Source: Sthenelais limicola
Lineage: Eukaryota > Annelida > Polychaeta > Phyllodocida > Sigalionidae
DNA: 64,000 bases
Direction of reading: 5' to 3'
Assembly (NCBI GenBank): GCA_942159475.1
Contig: OW804096.1
Coordinates: 138,073,972 to 138,137,971, forward strand
Shown: in pieces, positions 10,354 through 20,835 of the stretch
How the letters are laid out: each line of letters opens with the position of its first letter
How positions within the stretch are numbered: position 1 is the stretch's first letter
The notes under the pieces: model-generated
What the model was told of the DNA's origin: nothing
What the model saw: the letters and a program-made list of their open reading frames with translations, nothing else
The model's database searches: none
Program-made: the position numbers and the translations under genes

Positions 10354-11040
10354 CATATATTATGTGACCATATAATGCAAACTATGTGGTTATAAATAGT
10401 CTGAGAGTCACATGACCGGCTGGTTCCTCGAGCCCCGCGAAATTCAAACAGGACAGTCGCTGCATACGGTTTGAACGGAGAACATGGAAAATGTCAAGCA
10501 TCAATCAACGAACATTCTAGTTTAATGTGTCACTGAACCACAAAATAGAAAATTTCATATTTACAGAAAATGACTTTTACTGCTATTTTACAGAGTCACT
10601 ATAACCCCGAAATATTATGAGAAAATCTAATTCTTTGCTACTATTCAATCAAAAAGTCCGAGTGGTACTTTGTTCAATCTAGCATTTAGTGAATTTTACC
10701 CATTTAGATGAGGGAAAAGTAGTTCCACAGTTTAACACTCCATTCAAGGCGCCACTGTTAGCATACGTCATAATGAAATGAACATGGAGCCACAATGTGA
10801 CGTCACACAGGACTCTCAGTGCCCTCTTAGGTTAAATAGAAGATTTTACCTTAGAGTTTTCAGGTCAGTCATGAAGGAAATTTGTAAAATAGGGACATGG
10901 ATGTTGTACTTATGGTACCGTAAGGTTTGCTTCCCCAAAAGTGACCATTAACCCATTAAGTGACCTTTCAAGTGTCCAGCATGAAACTGGAGTAACTTAC
11001 CGACTGAAATGAACTGATGTTAGTTGGCAACAAAAAACAT
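10354..11040. other. unassigned spacer
   Basis: No gene or element recognised. The 10400-10460 part is more GC-rich (CCTCGAGCCCCGCGAAATTC). Confidence 0.35.
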
Positions 11041-11433
11041 TGTAGCTGCCGTTTTTCCTCTAGTGAAGTTCCACTATAATTTATTTAGGGCAACTCCACT
11101 AGAGCTAGGGGAGGTTCCACTATAAAAAACATGAAAAACAAGCCTTATATTTTCATGTTGATTGACAAAGTATTTGATGTCTTTAACATAAGTTAGCCGG
11201 GTGACTAAGTCCAAACCAGCCACCATAATTACAATGCAGCTTAGATCTGCACCATCACTTACCATTGGTAGAAACCTATCCCTTTACTTCTTATTCCCTT
11301 CTGGGCATTTGGATTTCACCCTGTTGTTTCTGTCGCAGCACTTCATAATAGTCTTAATTTATATTACGAACAAACCTTTTTTCAAATTTGTCTATCAAAT
11401 TGCAACAGCAGCGAAATATTGCTAACTTATGCA

Positions 11434-11672
11434 GGGACTCCACTACGGGAAAAACGGCAAAAAACGCTGCAACGAATTTTGGCCGACGAAATATCTAATC
11501 AAATTAGATATTTTGCAAACGTTGGCAACAAATAAATGTGTTGCCGACACCCTATTTTACCACCTCTTCCACTAGAATTTTTAGTCATGTTGAATTTTCC
11601 GAATTTTTACTCATGTCGGCGACGAATTTTGCCTTTCGGCGCCGTTTTTTACCTATAGTGGAGTTCCGCTAT
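11434..11672. mobile_element. short TIR element (GGGACTCCACTA ends)
   Basis: The left end GGGACTCCACTACGGGAAAA with ACGGC is matched in reverse by GCCGTTTTTTACC and TATAGTGGAGTTCC at the right. A related single end lies at 11041-11110 (CTGCCGTTTTTCCTCTAGTG, then ACTCCACTAGAG). Confidence 0.6.
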
Positions 11673-11889
11673 TAGGTTCCATAGATCAGACGATTAGAAC
11701 ATTTCATATGATATTTTCATTGTACCTGTATTAGTCCCGTGGATAAAAAGGTCTAGTAATTTTGAAACTTGATTTGAAGATCATAATGTAATTGTTGAGA
11801 ACTGCCGTGGTTTTACATTTTATGGTAATGATTTCTGTTCATTTAGTTCTTGTTCTGTTTACCATTTATACTTTTCATAATCAGAAGTG

Positions 11890-12135
11890 GAGTAATTGGC
11901 GATTTTAACCAAGCTTCCAAGATAAAAATATTCAGTAATTTTGAAAGTTGTAAAAGCTGAGAATGCCGCTAATAAGGATAAATAAGGACGTTTCAGAAAC
12001 CGAGCAAAAATAACAGAACAGTTAACACAAAATGTTAGTCAAATGACTTTTAGATGGGTTGGAGAATAATGGAACAAGAAGTGGGAAATGTTCAGTTTGA
12101 CTCATGTTAGCTGAGACTGCAGCTATAAAATGCAG
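11890..12135 (+). mobile_element. family J fragment
   Basis: Shares AATAAGGACGTTTCAGAAAC, GACTTTTAGATGGGTTGG and a terminal CTGCAGCTATAAA with the longer J copy at 53094-53840. Confidence 0.55.
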
Positions 12136-12178
12136 GTTTATTGAATGCTCTCCAGATACATACCAGATTACATTGTTA

Positions 12179-12305
12179 AGGGCCTATAGTCCACGAAAAC
12201 GATTTTCATGCGATTTCGCATTGCAGTGGACTTTTTTGCACTGAATCATGTAAGAATTGCATGAGAATCTGCTTAGTGGACGCTGACCTACCGTATGACA
12301 TCCTA
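12179..12305 (+). repeat. family K unit, single copy
   Basis: AAGGGCCTATAGTCCAC at its left end is a relaxed inverse of the GTGGACTCTGCCCTT motif in the tandem array at 14.3-14.8 kb. It ends GTATGACATCCTATAT exactly like those units. The LINE begins directly after it, so the LINE probably inserted into family K DNA. Confidence 0.55.
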
Positions 12306-13636
12306 TATGGACGGAGAAAAGAGTTCACCCGGCAACTATAGACCAATTTATTGTATAAAGTTGCCGGCGAAGCTGTTAGAAATTTGTATTCAGAAACAAG
12401 TATCAAAACATCTTGAGGATAACTTACTTCTGTGTGAATGTCAATTCGGCTTTAGGGGGGGGGAAATCTACAAACAATGCTTTAGATCACTTATTGAACC
12501 GAGTCTATTCTAACTTAAATGAAAAGAAAGCAACTGATTTGATATTTTTGGATTTTAAAAAAGCTTTTGATACGGTTAACCATAATATTTTGTTGTCTAA
12601 ATTAAAGAAATTTGGTATAGAAGGTAAAGCTCACTCTTGGTTTAATAACTACCTTAATGACAGAACGCAGAGAGTATTGGTTGGGAGTACCCTCTCTTCC
12701 TTAAAGCCGGTGACATGTGGGGTTCCTCAGGGTACCAGTTTAGGACCCTTGTTATTTATCGTATATATTAACAACCTTTATAAAGTAGTCGAAAATTGTA
12801 ATATACAGCTATTTGCCGATGATACGGTATTATATAAGGAAAGGCAATTAGGTAAAGATAAGAATATTGAGTTACAGAATGACCTGAACAACATTGTAAG
12901 ATGGTGTGAGGTTAATAAAATTTCTTTAAACATAAAGAAATGTAAGAATCTAACTATCAGGTCAAAGAGTGACCCCAAAAATATTGTCGATTATAGCATT
13001 GGTGAACAGAAACGTGAGAATGTGTCTGAGTACAAATTCCTTGGGATGGAGGTTGACGAAAGGTTGAACTATAAATATTTTCTTAGAAAAAAGGTATTTG
13101 CGGTGAAAACAAAAATTCATGCGATGTCTAAACTGTATAATTCTTGTGATGAGAAAACACTATTATTATTGTACAAAACGATGGTGCTACCAATCATAGA
13201 TTATGGGGATTTGTTTTATCGTTCATCGGCACAGGCCCAACTGAAAAAAATTCAAACACTTCAGAATTCGGCTTTTAAGATTATTTTAAAATTGCCTAGG
13301 TTGGCCAGTACCAAGGAAGTCCACAAATCACTTAATTTACCCTCACTAGCCACTAGAAGGGATAGTCATTTGCTGGATCTGGCCTTTCTCAGAACGAGAA
13401 ATGAGGAAAATATTGACAAAAGAAAGTTGGGATTAAGGAGTTTATCGAAGGGAAAAAAATTGGTGGTACCACAACCAAAAAATGAAATATTTAAAAAATC
13501 ATATATATATTCGATGACGAGTTTATGGAATAACCTTCCGGACAGTATTCAGGAAACAAAAACAAGGATACAATTTAGGCAGTATCTGAGGACAACTTAT
13601 AGTAGTGATTATGACGAATATCTCTCGAGTGATTGA
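12295..13636 (+). pseudogene. non-LTR retrotransposon reverse transcriptase, truncated and frameshifted
   Basis: This would copy retroelement RNA into DNA at a nicked target. Reading starts inside the RT domain at SPGNYRPIYCIKLPAKLLE, where NYRP is the usual early block of jockey/CR1-like RTs. After QFGFR the frame breaks in a run of nine G at 12455-12463; eight would keep the frame. The second frame (12413-13636) then carries GKSTNNAL, the first catalytic block DFKKAFD (about residues 47-53 of that frame), GVPQG (103-107), the catalytic FADD box (134-137, bases about 12812-12823) and YKFLGMEVDERL. The thumb/C-terminal part includes LPIIDYG and KIQTLQNSAFKIIL. It ends at TGA 13634-13636. The N-terminal endonuclease and ORF1 are absent, so it is 5'-truncated. 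Identity as an RT is firm; the exact clade is inference. Confidence 0.92.
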
Positions 13637-14150
13637 AATTTTTTTTTAATTATTACTATGATTCTAACTGTGATTTTAATTATAGTAATAGTACTAATTG
13701 AATTTAATTATAAGACTAGCAAATATGTTGCGAAGGTTCATCAGTTTGGACCAGCCATCTAAAAAGGCTTGTAAGACCTTATAGAAAAATCGATATAGCG
13801 ATAACCCCGGACCAATTAATTATTTGCATTATTTTTTATTTTTTTCTCATTGACTGTATAATATTGTTAAATGTATAAACTGTTATGTAGTTTTGAATTG
13901 TACTCATATGATGTAGACTAGTTACTCACTGGAGCCATGCATTTAATGATTATAAATGAAAGGGTGATTTAAGTTGAATTCAAACCGACTGGACATTGAC
14001 TTTGAACATTGAACTCTGAACAATTCAACTAAAATGTCGGATTATCTAAAAATTATCATAGAAGTTTTAACAACACCCTTATATATATATTAGATTGGTA
14101 TGTAATGGGCTGGCTCTGGTTTATTGTATTGTATTGTGTTTAACTATACA
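13637..14150 (+). mobile_element. LINE 3' untranslated region and tail
   Basis: AT-rich sequence follows the RT stop codon and ends near TTTATTGTATTGTATTGTG, a short (TTGTA)-type tail like the one on the minus strand at 17420-17450. Confidence 0.6.
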
Positions 14151-14329
14151 TCGGTTTTGAATAGGCAGAGTAATGTACAACTTAATAACCAGTAACTTTG
14201 TAACAGGTATTATCGAATGGGATACCCCAGGAAGACCTTAATTGCGAGAGGCTGGCGTCCCTTTCTGAAGCATGTAACTGTCTTATCAGAATAAAAATAT
14301 GATATATATATATACTGCACCACACTGCA

Positions 14330-14765
14330 GAGGACTCGTTTACCCTATATTCTGTCAGAATCACATGAGAATTGGTTTTGTGAACTCTGCCCTTCAGCAT
14401 GACATCCTATATACAGCACCGCAGAGGGCTTTTTTGCAGTGAGTTATCTAAGAATCGCATGAGATTTGGTGTAGTGGATTAGGCCCTTCAGTATCACATC
14501 CTATATACTGCACTGCAGAGGACTCTCTTGCACTGAATTCTGTAAGAATTGCATGAGAATCGGCTGAGTGGACTCTGCCCTTAAATATGACATCCTATAT
14601 ACTGCACTGCACTGCAGGCTTAGTGGACTCTGCCCTTCAGTATGACTTCCTGTATATACTGCACTGCAGAGGAATCTTTTGCACTGAATCATGTAAGAAT
14701 TGCATGAGAATCGGCTGAGTGGACTCTGCCCGTCAGTATGACACCCTATATATGCTGCTAGCTGT
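14330..14765 (+). repeat. family K tandem array, about 100-bp unit
   Basis: Four to five imperfect units carrying GCATGAGAATCGGCTGAGTG, GACTCTGCCCTTCAGTATGA and CATCCTATATACTGCACTGC. One unit is partly deleted. Length variation between units argues against coding. Confidence 0.8.
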
Positions 14766-14989
14766 GTCCCCCGCCAGTTAATCCCATTACGTACCTGCGG
14801 GTGGCGAGGAGCTGCCATGCCTGTTTTACATGTTATCGTGTCTCTTACAGTAACCAATGCTAAAATGTGGGTTAATTCCCGAGGTAAATACTGTATCAAA
14901 TTGTCTCACAGTCTCAGGCATTATACAACATTAGCTGCTCATATGCTGGAGACGTTTTCTTATTAAAAAATGAGCTGCTCAGGGACTTG

Positions 14990-15120
14990 TATAATAGGGG
15001 ATTTGCATGTCTCAATGCGCATGTCTATTACAATGCATGCTGGGAGGGATTCAGTTCAAATCTGACATACAAATATTGAGCAATATTTTTATCTAAAAAA
15101 TGCAGGGTTCTTTTCTACAA
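14990..15120 (-). mobile_element. family C fragment
   Basis: ATAGGGGATTTGCATGTCTC, AATGCGCATGTCTATTAC and CTGACATACAAATATTG match one half of family C. The other half is absent. Confidence 0.65.
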
Positions 15121-15129
15121 TATCATTGT

Positions 15130-15836
15130 CTACAGCTATACAGCTAAACATAGACAGGTAGAAAATAGCCCTTGAATATCAAATAAAATAGCCATGAAAT
15201 GGATATCGGAGTATTTTATTGTAAATCAGTTTTGGCAATAACCAACCACCAGGCAAATCACGGGGCAGTGTGATCCCTATCTGTGTGATTGTTTAGAGGT
15301 ATAAACAGACCTTTGCCTGACTGTTAAGACCTACACATTGACTTGAAGTGTTCTCTGTAATTGCACCATATACTTTGGTGGACGATGTCACGAAGACACA
15401 CATGTGTATACTAACTATAGCTGTACATATATAGTTTCTCACGTAGGACAAGTTTTTTTTATTATATAACTGACCTAATTCATTATTTCCCAATAATAGT
15501 AATATGATATCATTATTATTAAGATATGTACTATATAATTACACACGCATATGTTTGCGTTGATACAAGTGGATCCGTCTACCATGGTGCGTCCAGTGGC
15601 GTTCGTATTGGCCTGATTTAATGCCATTATTCCATATACTACTAGCCGGGGCCTTGCAATGATTTCTCTACATGTTCAGGTAGCATAGACATACTGAAAT
15701 TAATTTTGCCAAGCTGTGCCGGCGGGAATCAAGGAACCCACTGGAAGACTTGGAACCTAGGTTTCAAGCCTGGGCCTTCCTTTTTGTAGTCACCATCTAT
15801 GCAAATAAAAAATGTCTTGAATTGAATTGAATTGAA
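15130..15836 (+). mobile_element. retroelement 3' tail (F type), split copy
   Basis: The blocks at 15130-15265 and 15690-15836 are contiguous in the related copy at 6947-7172 but are separated here by about 420 bp of unassigned DNA. It ends CTTGAATTGAATTGAATTGA, a (TTGAA)n tail. Confidence 0.6.
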
Positions 15837-15999
15837 TATCATAGCTTGTGTGAATTACATATATACAAACCAAATGCATGGAAAGATGAAGTCCTGATTC
15901 ATTGAAACATTTAAAACTTAAAATGGCTAATTACATAATATCACTGTTAAAGTTAATGTTATTCTAAATGTTATTTAGGGATCCGTCTGAATCCGTTCC

Positions 16000-16530
16000 C
16001 TTATTATCGCTCACCGGCAACTGTTTTGCTTGACTGCCTCTACTTCAAATTCTTGTATGAAAATATAACAATAGCAGCAAACTGATGAATCCAGTCCTAT
16101 AAGTCATAATATGAGTAACTCTTGTATAAACATATAACAGCAGCAGAATATTGATAAATCCAGTCCTATAAGTCATAATATGAGTAACTCTTGTATAAAC
16201 ATATAACAGCAGCAGAATATTGATAAATCCAGTCCTATAAGTCATAATATGAGTAACTCTTGAATAAACATATACCAGCAGCAGAATATTGATAAATCCA
16301 GTCCTATAAGTCATAATATGAGTAACTCTTGTATAAACATATACCAGCAGCAGAATATTGATAAATACAGTCCTATAAGTCATAATATGAGTAACTCTTG
16401 TATAAACATATACCAGCAGCAGAATATTGATAAATCCAGTTCTATAAGTCATAATATGAGTAGCTCTTGTATAAACATATAGCAGTAGCAGCAAACTGAT
16501 GAATACAGTCCTATAAGTCATAATATGAGT
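16000..16530 (-). repeat. 69-bp minisatellite expanded from family J
   Basis: About seven tandem units, each holding TATAAACATATAACAGCAGC, AGAATATTGATAAATCC and AGTCCTATAAGTCATAATA. The unit is 69 bp (23 codons), so the minus strand is open for 158 residues as repeated GFINILLLVYVYTRVTHIM blocks. The unit is a fragment of family J: single copies lie at 17985-18055, 47940-48075 and 53110-53200. I read the open frame as an array artefact, although hydrophobic repeats of this kind could be tested for transcription. Confidence 0.88.
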
Positions 16531-16617
16531 ACAATTGTTACCATTTTGTTTGTTGTAATAGTTCAGAGAGCAGCTCTAAGACTCAGGGCACTGTCACCAA
16601 TAAGGTAATATGACTGA

Positions 16618-16830
16618 CGCATTCAATTCAATTCAATTCATGTATTCTTTATTTTGCTGATCTTGCTGCACATGGGTAGTTTGATGCCTGGTTAAAACAA
16701 AATTTACATTCCTGAATTAGCCAGGTCTTCCAACGAATGCCTAAAGACTTGATTTGCTTAACTTTGTTACAAAAACTAACAACATGGATAGTAGAAAATA
16801 AATTATAGTTATACAACAGTGAATAGATGA
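16618..16830 (-). mobile_element. retroelement 3' tail
   Basis: On the minus strand GGAAGACCTGGCT and AATAAAGAATACATG are followed by (GAATT)n. The plus strand shows ATTCAATTCAATTCAATTCA at 16619. GGAAGACCTGGCT is shared with the tail at 46259. Confidence 0.65.
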
Positions 16831-16902
16831 AATGTTATATGATGAGATATGATATTAATTAACAGAGAATGAATGTTTGAGGTATGATACAGATGGGAAA
16901 CA

Positions 16903-16942
16903 TTCAGGGGATTCAGGGGATTCAGGGGATTCAGGGGATAAC
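16903..16942. repeat. 10-bp tandem repeat GGGGATTCAG
   Basis: Four direct copies of GGGGATTCAG. Confidence 0.85.
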
Positions 16943-17149
16943 ATGAGTTATCTATTTTCTGTTAATTTCATTTCGGGTTGTGCCTGAGGCCCCATCTTTA
17001 TCGCCTTAGTCCTGTTTGCAATCACGAGAAATATAAACAGCATCAATTAAAATATTAAAGGATTTTTACTAGGGAATGGGCAGTCCATGTTAGAATTTAA
17101 CATGTTAGTGTTTGATATGATCTGTAATCTAACTAATCAAGGAATTAAT

Positions 17150-17705
17150 CCGCTTTTTTTTTTAAACAGATTTTATTTCGAAACAGATTTCACAAGTGTG
17201 ATACCTTTCAATGTCCGAAAGTATTTCTGCTGTGGATACAATTTACAATAACAAATTAATCATCAATACATTAGCAAAGATCTAATATGACAATATTATG
17301 CTTACATGATTTTACAAGAGACTCATGTAATGTGCCTCCACTAGACAAGAAGTAGACCGTATTTAATACTAGTTTTTTTTTTAGTTTTGTTGCCAACTAA
17401 AATACAATAATACGACATACATGAATACAATACAATACAATCAATCCGCAATTTATAAAACAACGATATAATTAGTCTGAATAGACCATTGGCCTTATCA
17501 AGTCCTCTATCAGTGAAAATCACAAAGTCCGGAGATAATTCCAGATATAATATTCAAGTCTGCATTACATACATTTTGTATTGAGTGGTGAATCATAATA
17601 AATATAACAAAATAGGCCACAAAGTCCTCTTCAATTACAGTTTGCAATAAATTTAAAGTTGATTTAAAGTGTTTTTTTTCGTTTTTTTTAAATTTCAAGT
17701 TGATT
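17150..17705 (-). mobile_element. retroelement-like 3' regions
   Basis: The region has T-runs on the plus strand at 17154 and 17371 and a TTGTATTGTATTGTATTC tail on the minus strand near 17450. At least two minus-strand retroelement ends appear stacked. No RT motif found. Confidence 0.45.
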
Positions 17706-17734
17706 TAAGTTCCTCAGTCCTTCAAGCTCAAAAT

Positions 17735-18060
17735 AAAGAGAGATAGAAGTAAGAGGTAATAGGATTGGGGTTCACCTTAAAGATACACTCGCAGCTATCG
17801 TCGGTATGAAAAAATAAATAAGTTTTGACTTTTGTTCCATTCTTTTCACACCCATATAAAAGTCATTTGAGCAAAATTTGGGAGGATTTGCTAAAATGTC
17901 CTCTTTTGTATTTGGAGGCCCCGCCAAAATCCTTTCCTTCACCATCGACTCCTTTTCACTCGGCCGATTTGACTTAAAATTCTTGTATTTACATATGTAA
18001 CAGCAACATATATTAATATTAATAACTTTAGTCATATAAGACAAAGTATGAGTAAATCTG
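17735..18060 (-). mobile_element. family J element
   Basis: In reverse orientation this matches the J copy at 53094-53840: TTTACTCATAC, CCTCCAAATACAAAAGAGGA and GACTTTTATATGGGTGTG, with a terminal GCAGCTATCG. It gives an approximate unexpanded form of the sequence amplified at 16.0-16.5 kb. Confidence 0.6.
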
Positions 18061-18425
18061 GTTAGATTTTAAATGTCTTAATAGCTGAAAATGCAAATTA
18101 ATGTTTGACATTAAATGAGGCATAATGAAAGATGTTCTAACAATGTATCCTGATTACAAATAAATTTATCCTAGATGTATCAATATCTTTTTCTTCTCAA
18201 AATGAGAAATAACACACTTTGATAATTTTGTGAAATAAATTAATTAAAAAACATTACACATGTGTTGTGTCGTCATAATTACATAAAACTGAAAGTAAAA
18301 TAATTAATTAATTCTAGTACACATTAGTAGAAATAAATGCTCAACAGAGGACTTCTAGCCCTTCTAAATAAACAAATTGATTCACTAGTGAATGATCAAT
18401 CATATGAAAAGTCAACTAGACAGGA
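18061..18425. other. unassigned AT-rich spacer
   Basis: Nothing recognised. Confidence 0.35.
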
Positions 18426-18798
18426 ATTGGGGAGTTGCATAACCACCATTTTGAATCTTGCTTCGCATGGAATCATGGGAGTAAGGGTACAGTGTGAAAT
18501 CTAAAGAAAACATTCCATGTTCAGCATAGAATATGTATCAATGGTCTAATGTCAATATCCATCTATTATACATGTTTCCAGAACACGTGACTTCATCTTT
18601 CCCATCATGCATTTGATTTTCATAGATCATCATGCATTTGATTTTCATAGATCATCTATACAAGCAACGATATTGGTGAAAACAATTTGCAATTTTCGAT
18701 AAAAATGTCGCCAAATATTTGTATGTCAGATTTCAATGAAATCCATCCCAGCATGCACTGTAACAGACATGCGCAGTGAGACATGCAACTCCCCTATT
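18426..18798 (+). mobile_element. family C TIR element, complete
   Basis: Ends ATTGGGGAGTTGCAT and ATGCAACTCCCCTATT are inverted repeats. The interior holds CATTTTGAATCTTGCTTCGC, GTGAAATCTAAAGAAAAC and a short duplication of CATGCATTTGATTTTCATAG. The best-preserved copy in the window. Confidence 0.82.
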
Positions 18799-19250
18799 CA
18801 GTCTCTGATATGTTGGTTTAATAGAAATTTCAAACAGATGAAAATGGATTTAAGAAGCTAACAAGAAATGCCTCAGCCCCTAAGAAGTCAAAGTAAAAGA
18901 CTACTAAAGGTACCCCCTAAATCATAGAATACAACAATTAGTCTTCGATATGTTCTTTTGATACAGTTATTAATTCTTTGAAAGTTGTTTTAAAGAACCA
19001 GGAAGGACAATCAAAGTAAAATACTTATTATTAGTACACATTATCAGGACAGAAATTAGCTCCAAGGCACACTAAATAAGGAAATTACTAATTGGGTTCA
19101 CAAGTAAACAATGAATCATAGAAGAATTATTTAGTCTTTGATGTGTTTAAATAGAATTTTCAAAGAATTCAAAATTGATTTAAGAACCTAACAAGAAGTG
19201 CTCTCATCTCCCAAGATAAAAAGATCCTGCACTGAGGGACAGAGATAGAA
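18799..19250. other. unassigned spacer with internal repetition
   Basis: TTTAAGAAGCTAACAAG at about 18850 and TTTAAGAACCTAACAAG at about 19185 recur with similar flanks, suggesting an old duplication of about 300 bp. No gene seen. Confidence 0.4.
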
Positions 19251-19485
19251 GGGTAAGATTTTCAGAAAATGTACAATTGGCAGCTGTACACATTTAGTAA
19301 ATTCTGCTAAATTAAGCTGCAATTTGGTCAATACTAGGTAAATTCGAATATATTCAGCATTGCATTGATTCTAGCAATCTGTAAGGTTAGGTTGAACTGT
19401 ATTTTGAACTTAATTTTCGTCTGAAATTTGGGTTGTTTGAGAAGATTGGTGAAGGTGAATTGTACATTTTCGGAAAATCTGACCC
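19251..19485 (+). mobile_element. family A MITE, A1
   Basis: Complete copy (GGGTAAGATTTTCAG; GGAAAATCTGACCC) with a perfect AGAA duplication. Confidence 0.9.
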
Positions 19486-19601
19486 AGAAGTAAGACGTAG
19501 TAGCACGAGGACCGCCAATGCAGCTTAAGGTTTGACATAGCCTCCGGCACAGAGAGACATTTCTCATGAGTGTAGAAACCATAGCAGCTTCTTACCAACT
19601 A

Positions 19602-19738
19602 ATTGACTTGTACTGACCCCCGCAAGGATGTCTTTGCAGGATCAATGGCGGTGTTATACAATGGACTGCAGGACACCATCAAAGTGTCTCCAGGCATCGA
19701 CCGCTGCCATGCTGGAACCTGGGGAAATCCCCTGTGAG
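19602..19738 (+). CDS. possible coding exon next to a minisatellite, unknown gene
   Basis: An open frame reads TDPRKDVFAGSMAVLYNG, then LQDTIKVSPGIDRCHAGTWG, ending at a TGA inside the first unit of the following 28-bp array. A possible acceptor (GATGTCTTTGCAG, AG ending near 19640) would start the exon at GGATCAATGGC or nearby. Composition and residue variety look protein-like compared with the surrounding repeats. I do not recognise the family. The array may have grown from the exon's end. Confidence 0.28.
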
Positions 19739-20392
19739 GGGGCTCAGAGGGGAAATCCCCTGTGAGGGGGCTCAGAGGGGAAATCCCCTGCGAGGGGGCT
19801 CAGAGGGGAAATCCCTTGTGAGGGGGCTCAGAGAGGAAATCCCTTGTGAGGGGCTCAAAGGGGAAATCCTCTGTGAGGGGGCTCAGAGGGGGAATCCCCT
19901 GTGAGGGGGCTCAGAGGGGAAATCCCCTGTGAGGGGGCTCAGAGAGGAAATCCCTTGTGAGGGGCTCAAAGGGGAAATCCCCTGTGAGGGGGCTCAGAGG
20001 GGAAATCCCCTGTGAGGGGGCTCAGAGGGGAAATCCCTTGTGAGGGGGCTCAGAGGGGAAATCCCCTGTGAGGGGGCTCAGAGGGGAAATCCCTTGTGAG
20101 GGGGCTCAGAGGGGAAATCCCCTGTGAGGGGGCTCAGAGGGGAATTCCCCTGTGCGGAGGCTCAGAGGGGAAATCCCTTGTGAGGGGGCTCAAAGGGGAA
20201 ACCCTCTGTGAGGGGGCTCAGAGGGGAAATCTTCTGTGAGGGGGGTTAGAGGGAAATCCCTTGTGAGAGGGCTCAGAGGGGAAATCCCTTGTGAGGTGGC
20301 TCAGAGAGGGAATCCCCTGTGAGGGGGCTCAGAGGGGAAATCCCTTGTGAGGGGGCTCAGAGGGGAATCCCTTGTGAGGGGGCTCAGAGGAG
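19722..20392 (+). repeat. 28-bp GC-rich minisatellite
   Basis: About 24 units of GGGAAATCCCCTGTGAGGGG plus GCTCAGAG, with 26-28 bp variants. Each unit holds the near-palindrome GGGGAAATCCCC. It is sharply bounded in otherwise AT-rich DNA. Confidence 0.95.
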
Positions 20393-20630
20393 ACTTGGTG
20401 GGTAAGCTATTAGATACTTCATGGTGATCGAAAACCCTTAGCAAAGTTTTGTATTTTGCATGTTCTTCTCTGCAGAGGGCATATAATAAATACTGAATGA
20501 AACTGTGTACTAGTAAAATTACTAATTACTAGTACTGAGTTCCATCTTTTCTATATGTACATGTAATATAAGTATATACAAGCCTGACACTAGTCACCAA
20601 AGGCTAGAACATGTTATGTACAATGCACAT
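20393..20630. other. unassigned spacer
   Basis: No supported feature. Confidence 0.3.
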
Positions 20631-20835
20631 GGGTCAGATTATCTGAAAATGTAGAATTGGCAGCTGTATAGATCGAGTAAATTCTGCTAAATTAGGCTGC
20701 AATTTGGTCAATATTAGGTAAATTCGAGTATATTCGGCATAACATTGATTCTAGCCATCTGTTTGGTTAGATTAAACTGTATTTTGAACTTTATTTTTGT
20801 CTGAAATTTGGGTTATTTGAGAAGATTGGTGAAGG

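Noticed and set aside
12206..12406. Minus-strand frame opposite the RT start
   Set aside because: Overlaps family K sequence and the RT; shadow.
19722..20392. CRISPR-like array of 28-bp repeats
   Set aside because: Repeats are head-to-tail without spacers.
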